A DNA stretch of 64,000 bases from Phaeosaccion multiseriatum. Lineage: Eukaryota; Ochrophyta, other classes. Both the position numbers and the translations under genes were made by a program. The notes under the pieces are model-generated. The model saw nothing but the letters and a program-made list of their open reading frames with translations. It was not told the origin of the DNA and searched no databases. Positions 1 through 11,026 of the stretch are shown piece by piece; position 1 is the stretch's first letter; each line of letters opens with the position of its first letter. The stretch is taken from assembly GCA_965112735.1 (NCBI GenBank), contig OZ218958.1:1054001-1118000 (forward strand), read 5' to 3'.

Positions 1-70
1 TAGATAGAGAGGAGTGGCATGGACGGAGAGAGGCACAGGCACACGAATTCAAAAACCCCACAATCTACAC

Positions 71-295
71 CTCCCTCCCTTCCGTATTGACCACGTACTT
101 CGGCGGGAAGCCGCACAGGATCTGTGCCGTCTCCGCCTCCTTCTTGTTCATCCCCAGCTCCTTCCACATCAACTTCTTGAAATCCTGAAAGGAGGAGTCG
201 CCGTCAAAGCCATGATTGGCCGTAGTGAGTGAGTGCGTTGACATCTTGCCACCCTTGGAGGTGGCCTTGACGCGGAGGCGCCACTCGCTGCTCAT
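71..295 (-). CDS. OTU1/YOD1-like ubiquitin thioesterase, first exon (partial)
   Basis: The ATG at 295 opens 75 codons that end at a GAG|GTGTAG donor (exon to 71); the rest of the gene lies off the left edge. The peptide begins MSSEWRLRVKATSKGG and contains an ILCGFPPK segment. This resembles the N-terminal ubiquitin-like (UBX-like) module of the OTU1/YOD1 deubiquitinases, in which a short beta-strand start and a GFPPK/GYPP turn precede the OTU protease domain. Those enzymes cleave ubiquitin chains on Cdc48/p97 clients in ER-associated degradation. The catalytic OTU domain is outside the window, so the assignment rests on one exon and could be another ubiquitin-fold protein. Confidence 0.45.
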
Positions 296-791
296 CCTGT
301 CTCTTTCCTCGGCAAGGTCTGTACTCTCCTTCTTTTGCTTTAAAACATGTTAGCTCCACGCCCTCCTTTCCTGTCAGCAGCTGGTCCTACAGCTGCTGCC
401 ACCCCCTTCGCTTCCCTCTTTTTATCTCTCCCTTCCTCCTCTTTTCCTCTTTTTCCTCGGATCCTTGTATAAATTACACCCTTAAGTGCCATCTATGGTT
501 GTCTAAAAGTAATGCGAGTAATGCGGATCCTCGTAGGGCCTGTTGGTGCTTCAATGCAGTATTCACAGCCCGACTTCGATTTGCGGATGTTGCGCATCCT
601 TGAAGAGCTTTGAACGCGAATACGCAGGACTTGAGCCATCTTTCACCTCAACTTCTCCTCTACAGCCGCTGACTGCTGTCAACTATCATCGCTCTCAGTA
701 CCGGGCCCCCGCCTTTTTTTCTTTCCCCCCAAAGGGAAGAGCAATGAAACGCCGCGCTCGGTAGCAGGGAGAGGCGGGAGAGGCGGGGAGG
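296..791. other. Intergenic, divergent promoter region
   Basis: About 500 bases between the starts of the OTU1-like gene (leftward) and the FNIP-repeat gene (rightward). I see no convincing ORF. It has pyrimidine-rich stretches near 410-460. The segment around 376-400 (gcagctggtcctacagctgctg) is weakly similar to the 18-bp motif described elsewhere but too diverged to call. Confidence 0.4.
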
Positions 792-2593
792 ATGATATCT
801 CACAGTCCCCAGCAGCAGAGCGCCGCTGGTCCCTCTACTGCGTGCACCGTCCAAGCTGGGGACAGCAGGAGCCAGACTGTAGCGGCCTGGGGTGTTCTCG
901 ATACCGTACTGCGGAGCAAGGAACTTTGGGGTGTCAGCCGGGCCCTCGACGAGGTGACATCACGCACTCTCGTGCTGAATTCCGCTGTGCCCGCCCCTGT
1001 CCAACAGCGTATGCTCGGTCTCCTCCGGTGGCAGCAGCGGGAAGAGGAGAAGCACACTCGTTTATCACAATCTCTAGCGGCAGAGGTGGGGGCCATTGGT
1101 AGCGGAGAGGGAGTGGGAGGCCTGGGGGGAGGCAAACCGAGACGCACGCTCGGCATTGCAGCTGTGCGCCTGGGCCCCAGCAGGAGCTACTTTCATGGTC
1201 TCGATCTGGCCTCCGCTGACGAAGCTCTGGTCACGAAGGCGTTGGCGCTATTACCGGCATCGGTCAAGCGTGTGTGTTTCTCGGACGATTTCAACCAAGG
1301 TAACATCACGTTACCAAGAACCGTGGAGGAGGTGCAGATGGGGGGGGGCTTCAATCTCCCTTTGGATCTCCCCGCCTCGCTGAAGAAGATCAGATTTGGC
1401 TTGTTCTCGCAGTTCAATCAGCACGTGGTCCTTCCTTGCGGTGTGGAGCAGGTGGAGATGGGGTGTGACTTTAACCTCCCTCTGTGGATCTCCCCGCTTC
1501 GCTGAAGAAGATCAAATTTGGCGGAAGTTTCAATCAGCACGTGGTCCTTCCTTGCGGTGTGGAGGAGGTGGAGATGGGGTGTGACTTTAACCTCCCTCTG
1601 GATCTCCCCGCTTCGCTGAAGAAGATCAAATTTGGCAGAAGTTTCCATCAGCACATGGTCCTTCCTTGCGGTGTGGAGGAGGTGGTGATGGGGCGGGCTT
1701 TTAACCTCCCTTTGGAGCTGCCTGCCTCGCTGAAGAAGATCGAATTTGGCGTAAGTTTCAATCAGCGCGTGGTCCTTCCTTGCGGTGTGGAGGAGGTGCA
1801 CATGGGTGGGGACTTTAACCTCCCTCTGGCCCTGCCTGCCTCGCTGAAGAAGATCAAATTTCGCGGTTTCAATCAGCACGTGGTCCTTCCTTGCGGTGTG
1901 GAGGAGGTGCAGATGGGGTGGCACTTTAACCTCCCTCTGGAGCTGCCTGCCTCGCTGAAGAAGATCACATTTGGCGGGAAATTCAATCAGCACGTGGTCC
2001 TTCCTTGTGGTGTGGAGGAGGTGCGCATGGGGTGGGACTTTAACCTCCCTTTGGAGCTGCCTGCCTCGCTGAAGAAGATCACATTTGGCGGGCAATTCAA
2101 TCAGCACGTGGTCCTTCCTTGCGGTGTGGAGGAGGTGGAAATGGGGTGGGACTTTAACCTCCCTTTGGAGCTGCCTGCCTCGCTGAAGAAGATCACATTT
2201 GGCGGGAAATTCAGTCAGCACGTGGTCCTTCCTTGCGGTGTGGAGGAGGTGGAGATGGGGCATGGCTTTAACCTCCCTCTGGCCCTACCTGCCTCGCTGA
2301 AGAAGATCACATTTGGCGATTGCTTCAATCAGCACGTGGTCCTTCCTTGCGGTGTGGAGGAGGTGCAGATGGGGTGGGGCTTTAACCTCCCTCTGGCCCT
2401 GCCTGCTTCGCTCCGGATTCTCGAGCTTGGACGGAACAACACCTGCCCCACTGAGAAGCTGCCTGCTGGCCTCATGAAGCTAACCGTTGGTGAGAACTAT
2501 CCTCTGCCTGTTGATCTACCTGAGGGGCTTTTGATCGACATAAAGGCGAGTACTAGGTCGAGGACTAGGGGGGGAGGGAGAGGAAGAAGATGA
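792..2593 (+). CDS. FNIP-like repeat protein, frameshifted
   Basis: The ATG at 792 opens a frame that runs to 1505. The same repeat protein continues in another frame from 1484 to the TGA at 2593. The body is about nine tandem units of 38 residues of the type LPCGVEEVEMG-FNLPLxLPASLKKIxFG-FNQHVV. This matches the FNIP repeat (alternating LPxSLKKLxFGxxFNQ) known from amoebae, stramenopiles and giant viruses, a leucine-rich-repeat-like solenoid used for protein binding. The first ~150 residues carry no domain I recognise, and the C-terminus ends in a basic RTRGGGRGRR tail. The break is an extra TG at about 1483-1486: this copy reads CTCTGTGGATC where the next reads CTCTGGATC. Removing two bases restores the 114-nt spacing. 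Either a real disrupted allele or a sequencing error in a repeat would explain it. No intron is needed. Confidence 0.75.
1325..2400 (+). repeat. 114-bp tandem coding repeat (FNIP units)
   Basis: GCACGTGGTCCTTCCTTGCGG recurs at 1421, 1537 (116 later because of the 2-nt insertion), 1651 (114 later) and so on. Units are highly similar at DNA level, including silent sites, so the array has recently expanded or been homogenised. One unit near 1861 is one codon shorter, without loss of frame. Confidence 0.85.
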
Positions 2594-3588
2594 TGATGAA
2601 CCCGGCGCTTATTGAGCTCTTGGAGAGAGACGTGTCCTTTGTAGCTAGGACAGCGCAGCGCTCCTCCGAGGAAAGAGAGAAGGGGGGGAGGCATGCAGCA
2701 CACTGTGGACATCGTGGCTGGAGGCGAGTCATCGGAAGCTCTGCCCGCTCCATGCATTACTTGACGACGGGCCTTGCCGTGGGACGGCCACTGCAGACAT
2801 CGTTATCGCAGTGAGAGAGAGGGGTGCCGCCGGGCCTCTGAGAGCGTACTTACAGAGAAGGCTCTCCCCACTCTCGCCCTCTCGCTGCGCGATGGAAGGA
2901 ACATTCTCGCCGCTCATCACACCTCATCACTCTTTGAAGGCAGCCAGAGGAGCATGCCCCATTCTTGTCCCGAGAGAGAGAGAGAGAGTGTGTGTGTGAG
3001 TGTCGGCAGCTACATGGCACCGCCCGATACGATGAAGGGGCCTTGTGATGACTCTGAGCAGAAGGGCAGTCGCGCCACAGGGCACAAGAGTGCGGCGACT
3101 GTCCTTTCCACGCTTCGCAAGTGAGCTTCCTTTGATATAATATGTAATCTTAGCTCTTCTCGTTCTACCTCATTCCCTTCCCCTCTCCCTCATCCCCTCC
3201 CCGCTCCAGCCTCATCGCCAGCAAGCTGTGGCGTGGCCTTCCTTGCTCCAAACCTGCAAGCGGCATGCAGTACCTCCTTACACCCCTCCCTCCCCCTCTA
3301 TACACATAGAAGGAAGGTCGTAAAAGAAAACAAAACATCAATCCATCCATTCTTGTCTCTCCCTCTCTTCAAATCACAGGCTCCTCCACCCACTCCACCA
3401 TACCACCAACTCGTCCACTCCAGACAGAACCTCAGATCAGCTGCCCAGTGTCACCAGTATCCGTGCCGTGAGCAAGTAGTCTTGCTCCCTCTCTCTCTCT
3501 CCCTCCCTCTCCCTTTACTTGTCTCCTCCTTGCTCGTTGGAGTGCAGTAAGCAAGCAGCCTTGCTCTCTCGCATCTGTCTCTTGTCTC
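2594..3588. other. Intergenic, convergent 3' ends
   Basis: Space between the 3' ends of the FNIP gene and the oxidoreductase. Open frames here (for example 2774-3124) are low-complexity and have no recognisable domain, so I do not call a gene. Short GA and CT runs occur near 2980 and 3490-3530. Confidence 0.4.
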
Positions 3589-3918
3589 TCATCGCCGCTG
3601 GATCTTCATGAGGTTTCTGAAGAGTCCCTTGACGGTAGGAGTGAGACGTGTCTTGTTGTACAAGTCGCCCACCTGTCGGAGAGCCTCGGCAGCTGAAGAG
3701 AGAGAGAAGTGGATGGATGGATGGCAGTGCATGGCAGTGGAGCAAGGGGAGAGTGCGGAGTGATGTGAGCGGCTGCCAAGGTCCCGGACTGGGAGACAGA
3801 GGGGACACATGCTAAAAGGCAGGTATAATACGGGGAGGAGACAGGCAGAGATAGACAGACAGACACGAAGACAGAGACAGACAGATAGAAAGACGGACAG
3901 ACAGACAGAGACTGACAC

Positions 3919-3983
<65 letters not shown>

Positions 3984-4032
3984 AAGAAAGACGGACAGAC
4001 AGACAGGCTGACAGACAGACAGACAGACAGAA

Positions 4033-4100
<68 letters not shown>

Positions 4101-4101
4101 G

Positions 4102-4147
<46 letters not shown>

Positions 4148-4207
4148 TAGACAGACAAGACGGACAGACAGACAGACAGACAAGACAGACAGACAGACAG
4201 ACAGACT

Positions 4208-4245
<38 letters not shown>

Positions 4246-5992
4246 AAGACAAAAAAGTAGACAGAGACAGACCGACAAGATGGACAGGAAAAACGAAACT
4301 CGTCTCTACCACGCAACACGCAGATAGACCACCAACGCATGAACTTACTCGTGGGGTAGGGGTGGATGACGGCGGCGAGCTTCCCAATCCCAATGCCATT
4401 CTGCATCGCCACACTGAGCTCACTAATCAAGTCCCCTGCACTAGCCCCGACAATGGTGGCGCCGAGGAGGGTATCCGAGCCGGCCTTGACGTGCACCTTG
4501 ACGAATCCACTCGTGTCCCCCTCACAGATGGCTCGATCAACGTCCGCGAGTTGCTTGGTGTACGTGTCGTACTTGATGCCCTGCGCGTCGAGATCGCGTG
4601 GGTACAGGCCCACGTGTGCGACTTCGGGCTCCGTGTAGGTGGCCCAGGGAATGAGCAGGGAGCTGATAGTGGAGTAGAGTGGGGTGGAGTGGGGGTGTCG
4701 GGGTGGGGGTGGAGGGGAGAGGAAGAAGGAATGGGTGGAGGTGGAGAGGAGTGGAGTGGAAGGGAGGGGAGTGGAGTGGAGTGGAGGTGGAGGGGAGAGC
4801 GACAGGTCAGCATCTCTCATCCTACAAAGAACAAGAAGAAAAAGAGAAGCGACAGACCCAATGGATGCGGGGCCGGCCCGCCTGTCACCTCTCTTTCCAC
4901 CCGCTCCCCACCCACTACAAGGAATGCCACACCTCCGCTCCACAGTAAAGATAAGATGATGTAAGATGACATGAGACAACATGAACATACCTGAACTTGC
5001 CCTTGCCGAAGAAGAGCGCGTTGCGAATGACGATTCGCGCCATAAAGTCCGACACGTGCGTGAACTGAAACGGTGTGCAGCAGTCCCCCACCGCGAAAAT
5101 CGCCTTGTTGGACGTCTGCAGCTGATCGTTCACCTCCACCCCATTGCGAGTGTCATACTTGACCCCTGCGGCCTCGAGACCAATGCCCTGGACATTGGGT
5201 TTACGTCCTGTAGCAACGAGCAGTGCCTCGGCTTCGAACACCACCTCCTTCTCCTCCTCTCCATCGGGTCCGCCTTGTCGGCACGTTACTCTCATGACGT
5301 CAGCGACGGTTGTCATACGGTCTCCACCGGCTGCTCCTTGTTGCCCTACAACTGTCTCCACCTTGTCAAACTTCAAGTAGAAGTTGAACTTGATGCCGTC
5401 TTTGAGGAGCTGCTCCTGCACGATGCGAGCGGCGTCTTCGTCCTCCTTGGGCATGATCTTTTGTTGGAGAGGGAGGGAGGGGAGGAAGGGGAGGGAGGGG
5501 GAGGTAGAGGGAGGGGTGTGGAGGTGAGAGAGAAGGGGAGAAAGAGAGAGAGACAGAGAGGGGAAAGAGAGGGGAGGAGAGAGGGAGAGAGAGAGGGAGA
5601 GAGGTGAGACAGAAGGGGAGAAAGAGAGAGAGACAGAGAGGGGAAAGAGAGGGGAGGAGAGGGGGAGAGAGAGAGAGGGAGAAAGAGACATTCGAGAAGA
5701 GAGTCATACCTGGTCAGAGCGCACCAACACGGTTACTTCCGATCCGAAGCGGCGCATTGCTTGGGCAAGCTCCAGACCGATGGGCCCTGGGGGGGTGTTG
5801 GGTGGGTTGGGTTGGGTTGGATTGGAGAGAGGGTTGGGTGTCAGGGTGGGGTTAATGATTGATGGCCCAGGCACAACTAGCAAGAGGAGGGCAGCAGGGC
5901 GAGGCAGGAGAGAAGCGTTGCGCGCTTTGGGGTCAAGCAGAGCAGGAGTAGCAGGGGTAGTAGGAGTAGAAGCAGCAGTAGTAGTAGTAGTA

Positions 5993-6073
<81 letters not shown>

Positions 6074-7228
6074 TAGCAGTAGTAGTAGCAGAAGAATACG
6101 TCAGAGGTGTACACGTGTACATGCATTGTCTCTTACCTCCGCCAATGACGAGCATCCTCGGGGGCAAAGTGGTGAGATTGAAGATGGAGTTATTGGTAAG
6201 GTAAGGGGCCTCGGCAAGACCGGGGATGGGCGGGAGGGCCGCTGTGCCACCGGTAGCGACGACCGCCTGGGGGGAGAGTAGTTGGAGGCGTATGAGGAGG
6301 GAGAAGATACGGGGGGGGGGAGGAAGTGGGGAGGAGAGAGAGAGAGAATACAAAAGGAGAGGGCAAACAGACATGGGTGTGGTGCGAAGGACACACTTAC
6401 ACCACAAGACGGGCTCACTCACCCTCTCACATAGATTGCCACCTCCCCAGCAAGTCCATCCACCACCCTCCATCCCTCAACTTATGACACACGACACCAT
6501 TGACATACTGCACCCACCCACCCGCCCATTGTGACATACACCTATTGACTATTGGCGTACCTTCTTGAACTTGAGGGTCTTGCCATTGACCTCAATGGTG
6601 TTGGGTCCTGTGAAGGTCCCTCTGCCCAAGAAGACATCGATACCGAGGTCCTTACTGAAACGCTCGGCAGAGTCGTGATGCGAGATGCCAGCTGACAGAG
6701 AGGGGAGAGGGGGGGGGGGTGGCAGTGGATGGGGGTGGTGAGGGAGGAACGTGAGGGGCTCAAGGGGGTTGAGAGAGAGAGAGAGAGAGCTACCCCTACA
6801 TGCCTTGTCTTGCTTCTATGCCTGTTCCCTCCACGCCTGTTGCCTCTATGCCTCTATGCCGTTACATGTATGCATGTTGGTTGTCCGCCTTCTTACCTCG
6901 TATCTTGCGCATGCGCTCCATGACCTTCGCGAAGTCGATGGTGACGTTCTCCGCCGTCACGCCGTACTCTGCCCCTCCTGTGGTCATCATGTGAGCCGCC
7001 TGTGTGTACAGTTGCCGCCAAGTGTGACATGGACAATGGACATACAACATGATGACATAAGTAACGGCATGCATGTACATGCAAAAGGCAACGCTATCTA
7101 AGTCGCCCTAAGTCGTTAATTACGCAACCCACTGTGAGGACTTATGGAAGGCAGTGGATGGCAACCCTCCCCCCCATATGCCTCCCTCCTCTCTTACATT
7201 TCAACTCAGCTCCATACTCGCATGCATG

Positions 7229-7264
<36 letters not shown>

Positions 7265-7852
7265 CAGGCAGGCAGGCAGACACGGTGCTCACCTTGGCAG
7301 CAGCGATGAGGGCCTTGGAGGGCACACAGCCGACGTTGAGGCAGTCTCCGCCTGTGAAAGAAGGGATGATGATGACAGCAGGCAGGGAGGGAGAGAAGGG
7401 GAGAGGGGGGGCGGGACAGCTGTTAAGGGATGCTTCAGCATATACACGTTGTACGCTCTGTGCGTGTGTGTGTGTGCGACAGACTCCCCCCCTCTTCTCC
7501 TTTACACCTACCTAGCAAGTGGTCCTCGATAAGCGCCACCTTCGCGCCCACTCCGGCGGCCCCTGCAGCGCTCACGAGCCCGCCCGACCCCGCTCCCAGC
7601 GCCACGAGATTGTAAACGTTGTCATCGGCGGTCTCGGGGTCCTTCCAGGCAGGGGGGTGCACGTTATCGAGGAGCTCGACATTGTGTTCGTCGAGGGGAC
7701 TGACGTTGATGTGCTGGAGCGAAGACTGGACAGCCTCACCCCGGGGAGGAAAGGGAAGGGGAAGGGGAGGTGGGGGGGAGTGGGAGGGGGGAGGGGAAGG
7801 GGAAGGGGAAGGGAAGGGAAGACCAGGGTTAACAACAGCAGACAGAAAGGCC

Positions 7853-7912
<60 letters not shown>

Positions 7913-8982
7913 GGTAATTGCCGTGAGCATCTGCCTTCTCTGGATAGATCAACAGATAGCACATGCATCACAGCATATGGATCTAGGGGGGGCGTGAACG
8001 ACGCGAACGACCCCTCCCTCCCCCTCTCCACGTATCCCACGCGGCAAAAACTCAAACTCAAACTTACTTGGAGGTCCTCGTCATGGCTCACCACCCCCGA
8101 TAGATCGGACTGCTTGCCACCGCCGCTGCTGCTGCCACCGACACCGCCGCCATCGCCCGCAGGGAAGAGGCTGCTGCCGAGTTGCCCCCAGGACAGTTTC
8201 ACGCCCTCCGCGTTTGTCACCCTGCCGCCGTGGTTAGGCTCGTCGCTAGAGAAGCGGTAGAAGAGGTCAGCGTCCTTGAAGGGGTGATCGCCGGTCACGT
8301 GACGGAAGAGGCCGAGTTCGAGCATGAGTTGGCCGACTTGCACCGCGTCTTCGTCGCTCATGTTCCCCGCTGTGGGAGGGACAGTCGGTCATGAGTCATA
8401 TGGGCAGGGGCAGTGGTAGATGGGGAGCATGGAAAGAAGTTTTAGGGTGTGAGAGGGGTGAGGCGAGAATCATCATCATGACTTACGCAAGGAAACCGCC
8501 AGACCCGGCCGTCATTGTTTTATTGTGTCCTTTGATGTCTTATCTGTCCATCCCCCTCCCCGTGTTGATGTGTTAGCTGTGTTGACCGCACGCACGCACC
8601 TGCATCCGAGCGAAGGTAGTTGACAGCGTCTGTGCCGAGGAAGCTCTTCTTGAAGGTCTGGAGATGGTACTTGCGGTCCTTCACCTCCAGGCTGGAGCGC
8701 ATCTTGTCGCACAGGATCTGTATCATCGAAGAGGGCAGAGAATCGTTTCAGGTCCCCACACACACAACACACCCTCATAGCCCTTACCACGCCCTTTGCG
8801 ACCCTGAGTCGCGGAAAGCCACAGCAGAAAGCTACAGTTTCTCTCCTTGTCCCCAACCCTGATAGAGCCCCGCTCGGTGCATTTTCTCTCACCTCCAGCT
8901 CTTCATCCTTAAAGTCTGTGGTCTCATCCCCCGAGCTGGCTTTGACGAGAGACGGCAAAGTGTTATCATCCGGCGCACTCAT
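3589..8982 (-). CDS. DEP domain - pyridine nucleotide-disulfide oxidoreductase (MerA-like) fusion
   Basis: Twelve exons: 8982-8893, 8717-8600, 8369-8068, 7734-7512, 7351-7293, 6999-6897, 6691-6561, 6266-6137, 5786-5710, 5457-4991, 4662-4349, 3692-3589. They join in frame to 705 residues. Residues ~31-115 form a DEP domain (KMRSSLEVKDRKYHLQTFKK, FLGTDAVNYL, FKDADLFYRF). A class I flavoprotein reductase follows: FAD site GAGSGG (~214), redox disulfide CLNVGC (C247/C252), ATGG, NAD(P) site VIGGGPIGLELA, second FAD motif FAVGDC, and a dimerisation domain ending HPYPTTAEALRQVGDLYNKTRLTPTVK. The HPYPT motif has Tyr where lipoamide dehydrogenases have the catalytic His, as in the 'mercuric reductase-like' group. 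The MerA HMA domain and C-terminal vicinal Cys pair are absent, so Hg(II) reduction is not supported. DEP domains usually tether proteins to membranes or GPCR complexes. The substrate is unknown. Confidence 0.88.
3838..4280. repeat. (GACA)n microsatellite, ~440 bp
   Basis: Near-pure GACA/CAGA tetranucleotide array with occasional GAAA and GACG variants. It sits in the last intron (3693-4348) of the DEP-oxidoreductase gene. It creates long artefactual frames rich in Cys-Leu-Ser-Val or Thr-Asp-Arg-Gln. Confidence 0.95.
5982..6090. repeat. (TAG)n microsatellite
   Basis: GTA/TAG triplets with GGA interruptions in the 5787-6136 intron of the DEP-oxidoreductase gene. Confidence 0.9.
6495..6560 (-). 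repeat. Donor-proximal GTATGTCAATGGG-type repeat (copy 1)
   Basis: In the sense strand the intron starts GTACGCCAATAGTCAATAGG. It then continues with GTATGTCACAATGGGCGGG and CAGTATGTCAATGG. This is a looser version of the ~21-bp unit found at three other 5' splice sites in the window. Confidence 0.55.
7850..7912. repeat. (GACA)n microsatellite
   Basis: A second, shorter GACA array in another intron (7735-8067) of the same gene. The same tetranucleotide in two introns of one gene suggests copying or a shared mutational bias. Confidence 0.9.
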
Positions 8983-9328
8983 GTCTGATGGAGTTGCAGG
9001 GACAGGTCAAGAGCTGTGTGAGAGTGAGCAAAAAACAAAGCTGCCTTCCTTCCCCCTTGTCCTTCTTCTTTGACGCCTCCTCCCGGTACCTGCTTTAAAT
9101 AGTGTTCCCTTCAACGACGATGGAAGATGGGTTGCTGTTGCGTTGTGTGTGTGGAGAGCAAGACGTGAGAATGGTGGGTTGTGAGAGTGGATCTTTGATC
9201 TTCCCGAATGCCGAGGGAGACTTCCCGAGGATGCTTGGCTTGGCTCTTGGTGCTCCAGGGTCACAAAGGACGACGACGTGGCTTTGGGTAACCGTCTTGT
9301 CTCAGCTTGATCCTTACCGCAAAACACA
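8983..9328. promoter_or_regulatory. Short divergent promoter region
   Basis: Only 346 bases separate the start codons of the DEP-oxidoreductase (leftward) and thioredoxin (rightward) genes. Both are thiol-disulfide proteins, so shared regulation is plausible. This is inference; no defined element is recognised, apart from an AT-richer patch TTTAAATAG near 9096. Confidence 0.4.
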
Positions 9329-10058
9329 ATGGCAAAGATCACCCCAGGCCTGGTGAAGGAGATTAGCGCACTGGAGGAGCATGAGTGGCACTGGAACAAG
9401 ACCATGGCGAAAAGCGAGTCTGCTTTGCTTGGTGAGCGCTCCCAACACTGTCTTCTTCATCCATCTCCCTCTCCTCTTCGCTGCCTCTGGGAGTGACAAA
9501 GAGCTGACAATTCCTGACCGCTCCTGACCAATTGAATCTCCTCCTCCGTCAATTCCCCCGCCCCTCTCCTCCCTCGCTCGCTCGCTCACTCTAGTGATGG
9601 ACTGCCACCAGCAATGGTGCGGGCCTTGTGAAACAATGTGGCCAACCTTCCAACGCATCTTCCTCGACACTCCCATGTGTGAGAAGCGATGTATATTCGT
9701 TTCGGTAAGCTAGTGCTCAGTCTGTGTTGTCTGTTGCGCTCGAAGGATACCCGTAGCTAAGTGCTGATTTGCTCTGTCTCTCTCCCGCTCTCCCTCTTTT
9801 TCTTTTTTTCTTCTTCTTCTTCTTCTTCTTCTTCTTCTTCTTCTTCTTCTTCTTCTTCTTCTTCTTCTTCTTCTTCTTCTTCTTCTTCTTCTTCTTCTTC
9901 TTCTTCTTCTTCTTCTTCTTCTTCTTCTTCTTCTTCTTCTTCTTCTTCTTCTTCTTCTTCTTCTTCTTCTTCTTCTTCTTCTTCTTCTTCTTCTTCTTCT
10001 TCTTCTTCTTCTTCTTCTTCTTCTTCTTCTTCTTCTTCTTCTTCTTCTTCTTCTTCTT

Positions 10059-10089
<31 letters not shown>

Positions 10090-10352
10090 ACCCCCCCCCC
10101 CGACCCCCCGGCATCTCCCATCCCACTTCACACCCCACCAAGGCCGACCTGGACAAATTTGCATCCCAAGTCGAAGCCATCCTAACACCAGACAGTAAGA
10201 TCAACCTCGACAAGCAGGGGTGTATGCCCTTCTTCCTCATGATCCGCAATGGGGCCGTAGTGAAAGTAGTCCAGGGAGCGAATGTGCCTGGAGTGCATGA
10301 GGCCGTACAGGCACACGTGCCTGAGTACATAGAGAGTCAGGGGGGGGAGTAG
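9329..10352 (+). CDS. Thioredoxin-like protein
   Basis: Three exons, 9329-9431, 9595-9704 and 10143-10352, give 140 residues. The classic redox motif WCGPC lies at residues 42-46 (QQWCGPCETMWPTF). It is followed by VSADLDKF and a cis-proline segment CMPFFLMIRNG, as expected of a thioredoxin fold. No signal or transit peptide is evident, so a cytosolic protein-disulfide reductase is the simplest reading. The N-terminal ~30 residues (EISALEEHEWHWNKT) replace the usual first strand and helix and are less conserved, as in thioredoxins linked to axonemal or NDP-kinase proteins. The start is the first ATG in frame. The second intron (9705-10142) is mostly a TTC microsatellite. Confidence 0.9.
9808..10088 (+). 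repeat. (TTC)n microsatellite, ~280 bp
   Basis: Almost uninterrupted TTC/CTT triplets in the second thioredoxin intron, lying on the transcribed strand as a giant polypyrimidine tract upstream of the acceptor at 10142. It yields false poly-Phe, poly-Ser, poly-Arg and poly-Lys frames. Confidence 0.97.
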
Positions 10353-11026
10353 AGGAGTACAGTAGAAGGAATAAGAAATGAGCAGGCCATATGTATGCAT
10401 ACACACGTATAAATATATATACATATATACACACATATATATACATATTATGTCTTCTCTCACGTGATGTATATATATAAATATACGTATATAATTCGTT
10501 ATTGATTACCGCTTGATACGCCTGAGTGCTCTTTAGTACAACATGACCCAAGGGAGGGGACTGACAACCGAACGATCGTAACCTTCGTTGCTCAGCGCTG
10601 TCTCAGTGTGACTGAAAGACCGTGCCTCCGCATCGTTTGCCCCTCTTCTTCGGTGATTCCTCTTACGTCATAAATATTCCCTCTCTCTCACCGCTTGCTT
10701 TGCTGCTGTGTGTTGTTGTTTGTCTTCCTCTTCACGGGGTAAGAAGCGAGGGGGGGGGTGCGAGAAGCAATTTGAAGGAGGAGGGGGGGGGGGGCGAGAA
10801 AGAGCGTGGAGGAGGAGGGGCGGAAAGCAGTACCAAGGGGGGGCTGACTGGGTACTTCGCGCAGGCATGACACACGCACGCACGTGCTCACTCCTTGGCT
10901 GGACGGCTCTGCGACCTCCTACTACTTCACCCATAAAAAGAATACCAATAACAAAATGTTATTATGATATGTACACATGACGCTACCCTTATGCTAGTCC
11001 TCCCTCTCTCTCTCTCACTCACTCAT
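10353..11026. other. Intergenic, convergent 3' ends, AT-rich patch
   Basis: Between the thioredoxin and ANKRD13-like 3' ends. An AT-rich stretch of ATATA repeats spans about 10395-10495, followed by G-runs at 10745-10830. No supported gene. Confidence 0.4.

Noticed and set aside
373-400. Additional copy of the 18-bp motif near 376-400
   Set aside because: GCTGGTCCTACAGCTGCTG shares too few positions; likely chance in CTG-rich sequence.
1418-2263. 281-codon leftward frame opposite the FNIP repeats
   Set aside because: Antisense shadow of a tandem repeat; the sense frame shows the recognised FNIP pattern.
2774-3124. 116-codon rightward frame
   Set aside because: No recognisable domain, includes a GAGTGT simple repeat, and overlaps another frame.
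3589-4988. Long leftward frames rich in Cys-Leu-Ser-Val, some preceding the oxidoreductase C-terminus
   Set aside because: They are read-through of the (GACA)n intron array; the real exons at 4662-4349 and 3692-3589 splice around it.
3589-8982. Naming the gene mercuric reductase
   Set aside because: No HMA domain and no C-terminal vicinal cysteines; the C-terminus matches the non-mercury HPYPT group.
9710-10330. Poly-Arg/Lys/Ser/Phe frames
   Set aside because: Translations of the TTC array in a thioredoxin intron.
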